Of a stretch of 64,000 nucleotides of DNA, positions 58,968-64,000 are shown piece by piece; within the stretch, counting starts at the first letter, position 1, and every line of letters starts with the position of its first letter. The stretch spans positions 558,001-622,000 of the forward strand of contig NZ_SGXM01000001.1 in NCBI RefSeq assembly GCF_004217045.1, read 5' to 3'. The notes beneath the pieces were generated by a model that saw only the letters and a program-made list of their open reading frames with translations, was not told the origin of the DNA and did no database searches. This DNA comes from Cupriavidus agavae (GTDB lineage Bacteria; Pseudomonadota; Gammaproteobacteria; Burkholderiales; Burkholderiaceae). Made by a program: the position numbers and the translations under genes.

Positions 58968-58980
58968 GGCGCGCGCCCAA

Positions 58981-59029
58981 AGAAAAACCGGGGTCCGCGC
59001 CGATTCTGCAATCGATGCGGACCCCGGTT
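58981..59029 (-). terminator. Intrinsic terminator of mdh
   Basis: AACCGGGGTCCGC and GCGGACCCCGGTT form a perfect 13-bp stem with an 18-base loop. On the minus strand it is followed by TTTTTCTTT. It lies 31 bases after the mdh stop codon. Confidence 0.9.
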
Positions 59030-59059
59030 TCATGAGCGGGTAGCTCCTGGTACTAAAGA

Positions 59060-60043
59060 TCAGCCCAGCAGATGTTGCACGCCGGCACGCTCTTCTTCCA
59101 GTTCCTTGAGCGTGATGTTGATCTTTTCCTGGCTGTAGGCGTCGATCTCCAGGCCTTGCACGATCTCGTACTTGCCGTTGGCCGTGGTCACCGGGTAGCC
59201 GAACATGACGTCCTTCGGAATGCCGTATTCGCCGTTCGACGGGATACCCATCGTGACGACCTTGCCGTTCGAGCCCAGCACCCAGTCACGGACGTGGTCG
59301 ATGGCAGCGTTGGCGGCCGAGGCAGCCGACGACAGGCCACGCGCCTCGATGATGGCGGCGCCGCGCTTGCCGACGGTCGGCAGGAACACGTCGTTGTTCC
59401 AGACCTGGTCGTTGATCAGGTCCTTGACGCTCTTGCCGTCGACGGTCGCGTAGCGGTAGTCGGCGTACATCGTCGGGCTGTGGTTGCCCCAGACGAACAG
59501 CTTCTCGACCGACGACACCGGCTTGCCGGTCTTGGCGGCGATCTGCGACAGCGCGCGGTTGTGGTCCAGGCGCAGCATGGCCGTGAAGTTCTCGCGCTTC
59601 AGGTTCGGCGCCGACTTCATGGCGATGTAGGCGTTGGTGTTGGCCGGGTTGCCCACCACCAGCACCTTGACGTCGCGGCTCGCCACTTCGTCCAGGGCCT
59701 TGCCCTGCACCGTGAAGATCTGGGCGTTGGCTTCGAGCAGGTCCTTGCGCTCCATGCCCTTGCTACGCGGACGGGCACCCACCAGCAGGGCCACGTCGGC
59801 GTCCTTGAAGGCAACCTTGGGATCGTCGGTGATGACCACGCCGGCCAGCAGCGGGAATGCGCAGTCTTCCAGTTCCATCACCACGCCCTTGACGGCGGTC
59901 TGGGCTTGCGGCAGGTCGAGCAGTTGGAGGATGACCGGCTGGTCTTTGCCGAGCATGTCGCCGTTGGCGATGCGGAACAGCAGGGAATAGCCGATCTGGC
60001 CAGCGGCGCCGGTGACTGCGACGCGCATTGGGGCTTTAGCCAT
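59060..60043 (-). CDS. mdh: Malate dehydrogenase
   Basis: 327 residues, starting [20 protein letters not shown], with GGAG ten bases upstream. The NAD-binding [17 protein letters not shown] motif, the substrate loop [15 protein letters not shown] with the arginines that bind malate, [10 protein letters not shown] and the catalytic [12 protein letters not shown] (His) identify the MDH type found in proteobacteria. It oxidises malate to oxaloacetate with NAD+. The frame continues upstream but has no family sequence there. The promoter at 60334-60362 implies an unusually long leader of about 280 bases. It is divergent from a GntR regulator. Confidence 0.97.
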   Translation of the reverse strand: MAKAPMRVAVTGAAGQIGYSLLFRIANGDMLGKDQPVILQLLDLPQAQTAVKGVVMELEDCAFPLLAGVVITDDPKVAFKDADVALLVGARPRSKGMERKDLLEANAQIFTVQGKALDEVASRDVKVLVVGNPANTNAYIAMKSAPNLKRENFTAMLRLDHNRALSQIAAKTGKPVSSVEKLFVWGNHSPTMYADYRYATVDGKSVKDLINDQVWNNDVFLPTVGKRGAAIIEARGLSSAASAANAAIDHVRDWVLGSNGKVVTMGIPSNGEYGIPKDVMFGYPVTTANGKYEIVQGLEIDAYSQEKINITLKELEEERAGVQHLLG

Positions 60044-60333
60044 GAGTAAGTCTCCAAACGAAAAGAGGGGGTAACCGGTCGGTGGCGCCGGGGGCGCGGC
60101 ACCGGGAGCTGGTCGCGTGTCGCCACGGGGCAGGCGGGCATCCGCCAGCACCCGCGGTACAACGGCCCGCGGCCGGCGACGGGGAGCGCGCGGGCCATGG
60201 ACAGGCGTCGAGGGCGACAAGGCGTAAGTCTACTACTGCTGCGTGGTGCGCCGCATCCGAAAAAGGCTCGGGCAGCGGGGTAACGGAGCCCCGTGCGGGA
60301 GTCCTGCCGGAGGCGGCGGCGCGGACCTGCGCG

Positions 60334-60362
60334 AGTGTAGGGTGCGCCCCGATGGCTGTCAA
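60334..60362 (-). promoter_or_regulatory. Strong sigma-70 type promoter, probably for mdh
   Basis: On the minus strand TTGACA, exactly 17 bases, TACACT. The -35 box begins six bases from a GntR-type palindrome. Transcription would start near 60327. Confidence 0.6.
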
Positions 60363-60367
60363 TTCAT

Positions 60368-60392
60368 ATGTCTTATATAAGACATAAGACAT
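60368..60392. promoter_or_regulatory. GntR-type operator palindrome with a third half-site
   Basis: ATGTCTTATATAAGACAT (60368-60385) is a perfect 18-bp inverted repeat. It is followed at once by another AAGACAT half-site. It lies between the divergent mdh promoter and the GntR gene, 57-74 bases before the GntR start codon. Position and symmetry indicate that the GntR protein binds here to control itself and mdh. Confidence 0.7.
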
Positions 60393-60441
60393 TTCATAGC
60401 ATGCTGGACGCGATTCCGGAATCTGTGGTTGAATCCGGGCT

Positions 60442-61362
60442 ATGTCATCCCTGCCTACGTCCCCGTCCGCCACGGCTGCCAACGGTTCACCGAATGGTTC
60501 GCCGGAATCGGGCGCGCCCCGCAGCGCCGGGACGCAGCCGTCCGCCACGCCGTCGTCCGCTGCCCAGCCAGGCGCCGCACCTTCCGTCCCCGCCACGCCC
60601 GTCGCGCCCGCCACGCCTGCCGTCCCTTCGGCCGGCGCCGCCCCGTCGCCCACGTTCAGCCCGCTCTACCAGCAGATCAAGGCCCTGATCATGCAGAGCC
60701 TGCAGACCGGCGAATGGAAGCCGGGCGAAATGATCCCGAGCGAGATGGATCTGGCCGCGCGCTACAAGGTCAGCCAGGGCACGGTGCGCAAGGCCATCGA
60801 CGAACTGGCGGCCGACAATCTGGTGGCCCGCCGCCAGGGCAAGGGCACCTTCGTGACGACCCACCACGAGGACGTGGTCAAGTTCCGCTTCCTGCGCCTG
60901 GTGCCCGACGAGGGCGAACCCCATTACGGCGCCAGCCGCGTGCTCGAATGCAAGCGGCTGCGCGCGCCGGCCGAGATCGCGCGGCTGCTCGATATCCGCA
61001 CCGGCGACAGCGTGGTGCAGATCCGCCGCGTACTGAATTTCTCGAACGAGGCCACCGTGCTCGACGAGATCTGGCTGCTCGGCACCAACTTCAAGGGCCT
61101 GACCGCCGAGAAGCTCAACGAGTGGAAGGGCCCCATGTACGCACTGTTCGAGGCCGAGTTCGGCACCCGGATGATCCGTGCGACGGAAAAGATTCGTGCG
61201 GTAGCTGCCGATAACACGGCTGCAGGACTGCTTTCGGTGGAGCCCGGGACGCCGCTGCTGTCGGTGGAACGTGTGTCGTTCACCTACGGCGACCGTCCCG
61301 TGGAAGTCCGCCGGGGGCTTTATGTCACGACCCGACACTATTATCAGAACGATTTGAGCTGA
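60442..61362 (+). CDS. GntR-family (HutC/UTRA type) transcriptional regulator
   Basis: 306 residues. The first ~70 are Pro/Ala/Ser-rich and presumably disordered. The winged helix follows at about 73-140, with SPLYQQIKALIMQSLQTGEW, MIPSEMDLAARYKVSQGTVR and RRQGKGTFV. The UTRA ligand-binding domain fills the rest and ends VEVRRGLYVTTRHYYQNDLS. A metabolite, perhaps a TCA-cycle acid, would set DNA binding; this is inference from the neighbours mdh and sdhCDA. No good ribosome site precedes the ATG; internal starts would cut into the DNA-binding domain. A palindromic operator lies upstream. Confidence 0.9.
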   Translation: MSSLPTSPSATAANGSPNGSPESGAPRSAGTQPSATPSSAAQPGAAPSVPATPVAPATPAVPSAGAAPSPTFSPLYQQIKALIMQSLQTGEWKPGEMIPSEMDLAARYKVSQGTVRKAIDELAADNLVARRQGKGTFVTTHHEDVVKFRFLRLVPDEGEPHYGASRVLECKRLRAPAEIARLLDIRTGDSVVQIRRVLNFSNEATVLDEIWLLGTNFKGLTAEKLNEWKGPMYALFEAEFGTRMIRATEKIRAVAADNTAAGLLSVEPGTPLLSVERVSFTYGDRPVEVRRGLYVTTRHYYQNDLS

Positions 61363-61751
61363 TGCGCGATGGCGATGGGCGGATGGACAGACTGTTCTGG
61401 CAGCCGATTATTGCGGCATGACAGGGCACTGTCCGCCAGCATTGCCGACCGTAACAGGAATGTTCCGATTTGCCGTGCCGGGGAGGGTGCAAGCGTTGTT
61501 GCGTGCGATTGTCGCGCACGCCACGATGGTGCGCGATAGTCGAAAATTATTGGTGCGCTGCGCAACAAAGGCGCTAAAATCACGTGGATTTGCTCCTGCA
61601 TCCATTTGCATCCAGCGCCCCCACACGTTCGATGCAGGGTCTGACGCGATCCGGTGCATCCACCGTAACCGCAGTGGCGCGCCGATGCAATGGGGAGTAA
61701 TGGCAGTGTCGTTCTTTTGCAGTTTTCTTTTCACAGCAAATGGGGTCTCGC
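61363..61751. other. Intergenic region upstream of sdhC
   Basis: 389 bases without a convincing gene. TAAAAT at 61575-61580 could be the -10 of the sdh promoter, with TTGGTG at 61550 as a poorly spaced -35 (19 bases). Inverted GCGCGCAC/GTGCGCG-type sequences occur at about 61512-61536. No copy of the AAGACAT palindrome is seen here. Confidence 0.4.
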
Positions 61752-62162
61752 ATGGCTGAAGCCGCCAAACAAGCCAGGCCGGAGTTCCGGAATATCGGTA
61801 TCGCGCAAATCTCGCGCTACCGGTTGCCCTGGGCCGGCAAGGTATCCATCCTGCATCGCGTGAGCGGTGCCATGATGTTCCTCCTCCTTCCGTTCGTTCT
61901 GTATCTCTTCGAGCAGAGCGTCACCTCCGAACTGAGCTACGCGAAGTTCTCGGCCCTGCTGTCCAACGGCTTCGTCAAGCTGGTGATCCTGGCGCTGATC
62001 TGGGGTTATCTGCATCACTTCTGCGCCGGCATCCGCTTCCTGCTGCTCGACGTGCACGTTGGCGTGGCCAAGCCCGCCTCCGCCGCTTCGGCCAAGGCCG
62101 TGCTGGTCGTCAGCCTGCTGCTCACCCTGGTGTTCGGGCTGAAGCTGTACGGCCTGTTCTGA
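61752..62162 (+). CDS. sdhC: Succinate dehydrogenase cytochrome b556 subunit
   Basis: 136 residues, three membrane helices. It begins MAEAAKQARPEFRNIGIAQI, and shows SILHRVSGAMMFLLLPFVLY, with the conserved H-R-x-S-G motif near the quinone site, and LHHFCAGIRFLLLD, with the haem-ligand His. It anchors succinate dehydrogenase and binds haem b and ubiquinone. An ATG four codons upstream is in frame but fits less well. First gene of the sdh operon; sdhD starts 11 bases later. Confidence 0.95.
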   Translation: MAEAAKQARPEFRNIGIAQISRYRLPWAGKVSILHRVSGAMMFLLLPFVLYLFEQSVTSELSYAKFSALLSNGFVKLVILALIWGYLHHFCAGIRFLLLDVHVGVAKPASAASAKAVLVVSLLLTLVFGLKLYGLF

Positions 62163-62173
62163 GGAGAGTGAAG

Positions 62174-62539
62174 GTGGCAAACAATAATATCGGTCCCAAG
62201 CGTCTTGTCGTCGGTGCGCACTACGGTCTCAAGGACTGGCTCGCGCAGCGCGTTACCGCAGTCATCATGGTGGTGTTCACCGTGGTGCTCGCCGGGGTGT
62301 ATCTCGCCTTCGGCAATCCTTCGTACGAAGGCTGGTCGGGTCTCTTCGCCAACCAATGGATGAAGCTCCTGACGTTCCTGACCATCCTGTCGCTGCTGTA
62401 CCACGCCTGGATCGGCGTGCGCGACATCTGGATGGACTATGTGAAGCCGATGGCCGTGCGCCTTCTGCTGCAAGTACTTACGATTCTGTGGCTCGTCGGT
62501 TGCGCGGGCTACGCTGCTCAGATTCTCTGGAGGGTGTAA
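62174..62539 (+). CDS. sdhD: Succinate dehydrogenase hydrophobic anchor subunit
   Basis: 121 residues, three membrane helices. The GTG at 62174 is favoured over the GTG at 62168 because GGAG lies seven bases upstream. GAHYGLKDWLAQRVTAVIMV near the start and LYHAWIGVRDIWMDYVKP (haem-ligand His and quinone-site residues) identify SdhD. It completes the membrane anchor with SdhC. sdhA follows three bases after the stop codon. Confidence 0.94.
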   Translation: MANNNIGPKRLVVGAHYGLKDWLAQRVTAVIMVVFTVVLAGVYLAFGNPSYEGWSGLFANQWMKLLTFLTILSLLYHAWIGVRDIWMDYVKPMAVRLLLQVLTILWLVGCAGYAAQILWRV

Positions 62540-62542
62540 TAA

Positions 62543-64000
62543 ATGGTCGCAGTCAAGACTGGATTGCCGCGTCGCAAATTTGACGTGGTCATCGTCGGGG
62601 CGGGCGGCGCCGGGATGCGCGCATCCCTCCAGCTCGCGGAAGCCGGCCTGAACGTGGCCGTGCTGTCGAAGGTTTTCCCGACCCGCTCGCACACCGTTGC
62701 GGCGCAGGGCGGCATCGGTGCCTCGCTCGGCAACATGAGCGAGGACAACTGGCACTATCACTTCTACGACACCATCAAGGGCTCTGATTGGCTGGGTGAC
62801 CAGGACGCCATCGAGTTCATGTGCCGTGAAGCCCCGAAGGTCGTGTACGAGCTCGAACACTTCGGCATGCCGTTCGACCGTAACGCCGACGGCACGATCT
62901 ACCAGCGCCCGTTCGGTGGCCACACCGCCAACTACGGCGAAAAGCCGGTGCAGCGCGCCTGCGCGGCAGCCGACCGTACCGGCCACGCCCTGTTGCATAC
63001 GCTGTACCAGCGCAATGTGCGCGCAAAGACGCATTTCTTCGTCGAGTGGATGGCACTGGACCTGATCCGCGACGAGGAAGGCGACGTGCTGGGCGTGACC
63101 GCGCTGGAAATGGAAACCGGCGAGGTCTACATCCTCGAAGCCAAGACCACGCTGTTCGCCACGGGCGGCGCGGGCCGGATCTACGCCGCTTCCACCAACG
63201 CCTTCATCAACACCGGTGACGGCCTGGGCATGGCGGCGCGCGCCGGCGTGCCGCTGGAAGACATGGAATTCTGGCAGTTCCACCCGACCGGCGTGGCCGG
63301 CGCGGGCGTGCTGATCACGGAAGGCGTGCGTGGCGAGGGCGGCATCCTGCGTAACAAGGATGGCGAGCGCTTCATGGAGCGCTATGCCCCGACGCTGAAG
63401 GATCTGGCGCCGCGTGACTTCGTGTCGCGCTCGATGGACCAGGAAATCAAGGAAGGCCGTGGTTGCGGCCCGAACGGCGACTACGTGCTGCTCGACCTGA
63501 CCCACGTCGGTGCCGAGACCATCATGAAGCGCCTGCCGTCGATCCGCGAAATCGGCATGAAGTTCGCCAACGTCGACGCGATCAAGGAGCCGATCCCGGT
63601 CGTGCCGACCATCCACTACCAGATGGGTGGCATTCCGACGAACTTCCACGGCCAGGTCGTGGTGCCGAAGAACGGCAACCCGAACGAAGTGGTCAACGGC
63701 TTCTACGCGATCGGCGAATGCTCCTGCGTGTCGGTGCACGGCGCCAACCGCCTGGGCACGAACTCGCTGCTGGACCTCGTGGTGTTCGGCCGTGCCGCCG
63801 GCAACCACATCGTCGCCAACGCGTCGAAGCAGAAGGAACACAAGCCGCTGCCGGCCGATGCCGCCGACCGCGCCATGGCCCGTCTGGCCAAGCTGCAGGC
63901 AACGACCTCGGGCGAATACACCCAGGACGTGGCCAACGACATCCGCCGCAACATGCAGTCGCATGCCGGCGTGTTCCGTACGCAGAAGCTGATGGACGAA
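62543..64000 (+). CDS. sdhA: Succinate dehydrogenase flavoprotein subunit (5' part)
   Basis: 486 codons are present and the frame is open at the window end; the family length is about 590 residues, so roughly 100 are missing. FAD-binding VVIVGAGGAGMRASLQLAEA is followed by RSHTVAAQGGIGASLG, in which His is the covalent FAD attachment site. Later motifs are EFWQFHPTGVAGAGVLITEG, RYAPTLKDLAPRDFVSRSMD (catalytic Arg) and HYQMGGIPTN. It oxidises succinate to fumarate and passes electrons to SdhB, whose gene should follow outside the window. The ATG at 62543 has AGGG upstream (GGAGGGTG). Confidence 0.97.
   Translation, partial: MVAVKTGLPRRKFDVVIVGAGGAGMRASLQLAEAGLNVAVLSKVFPTRSHTVAAQGGIGASLGNMSEDNWHYHFYDTIKGSDWLGDQDAIEFMCREAPKVVYELEHFGMPFDRNADGTIYQRPFGGHTANYGEKPVQRACAAADRTGHALLHTLYQRNVRAKTHFFVEWMALDLIRDEEGDVLGVTALEMETGEVYILEAKTTLFATGGAGRIYAASTNAFINTGDGLGMAARAGVPLEDMEFWQFHPTGVAGAGVLITEGVRGEGGILRNKDGERFMERYAPTLKDLAPRDFVSRSMDQEIKEGRGCGPNGDYVLLDLTHVGAETIMKRLPSIREIGMKFANVDAIKEPIPVVPTIHYQMGGIPTNFHGQVVVPKNGNPNEVVNGFYAIGECSCVSVHGANRLGTNSLLDLVVFGRAAGNHIVANASKQKEHKPLPADAADRAMARLAKLQATTSGEYTQDVANDIRRNMQSHAGVFRTQKLMDE

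Noticed and set aside
58921..58980. TTG-started extension of the CitE-like protein
   Set aside because: It begins at the base of the mdh terminator and precedes the only promoter.
62015..63964. 649-residue frame antisense to sdhCDA
   Set aside because: The sense strand encodes clear SdhC, SdhD and SdhA; the antisense text has no family features.

Overview
The window looks like a chromosomal segment of a high-GC betaproteobacterium, most likely Cupriavidus or a close Ralstonia-type relative. I infer this from three things: the strongly G+C-biased third codon positions, Burkholderiales-typical families (DUF2863, SpeE-like and MocR proteins), and the acnA / mdh / GntR / sdhCDA arrangement at the right end. 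No database search was possible, so the genus is an inference.

Region 1 (1-12241) is the most unusual part. A plus-strand operon encodes the end of a TolC-like outer-membrane factor, a membrane protein with two FHA domains, an HlyD-type membrane fusion protein, a PpiC-type prolyl isomerase, an ABC exporter carrying two cyclic-nucleotide-binding-like domains and a complete C39 leader peptidase, and a sigma-54 activator without a receiver domain. Facing it on the minus strand are a PP2C phosphatase and a 96-residue protein whose N-terminus is a double-glycine leader. That small gene has a consensus-perfect -24/-12 (sigma-54) promoter. A divergent LRAT-fold protein has a second, slightly weaker one. 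Together this reads as a self-contained, sigma-54-switched and probably phosphothreonine-linked system that cleaves and secretes one double-glycine protein.

Region 2 (12482-23565) starts at a tRNA-Arg(CCT) gene and holds a minus-strand glycan locus. It has two AT-richer acyltransferase-3 genes and then a tight nine-gene operon: aminotransferase, methyltransferase, left-handed beta-helix acetyltransferase, beta-propeller protein, GNAT/FemAB-like protein, GtrB-like glycosyltransferase, GtrA-like flippase, FdtA/QdtA-like ketoisomerase and a large GT-C-like membrane protein. The set fits synthesis of a 3-acylamino-3,6-dideoxyhexose and its transfer across the membrane by a Gtr-type route.

Region 3 (23702-45081) is mixed housekeeping and accessory DNA. 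It holds two small hypotheticals, a BenE-type transporter, an amino-acid binding protein, the ABC-F ATPase uup behind an orphan terminator, an MFS transporter, the parE / lytic transglycosylase / parC group, three tandem DUF1120 fimbria-related proteins, and a RidA / aminotransferase / GST / exporter group. It ends with a MocR regulator divergent from a glyoxalase-like gene over a repeat-type operator.

Region 4 (45077-54155) has htpG behind a sigma-32 type promoter, followed by a DNA glycosylase, TPR, SpeE-like, peptide-binding, TrmB-like and DUF2863 genes. Four copies of a CCCCTCTCCCGC hairpin repeat sit at gene ends here.

Region 5 (54170-64000) is central carbon metabolism: acnA, a lysozyme-inhibitor-like protein, a CitE-like lyase, mdh, a GntR/UTRA regulator and sdhC, sdhD, sdhA (cut by the window end). 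A perfect 18-bp palindrome next to the mdh promoter is the likely site of the GntR protein.
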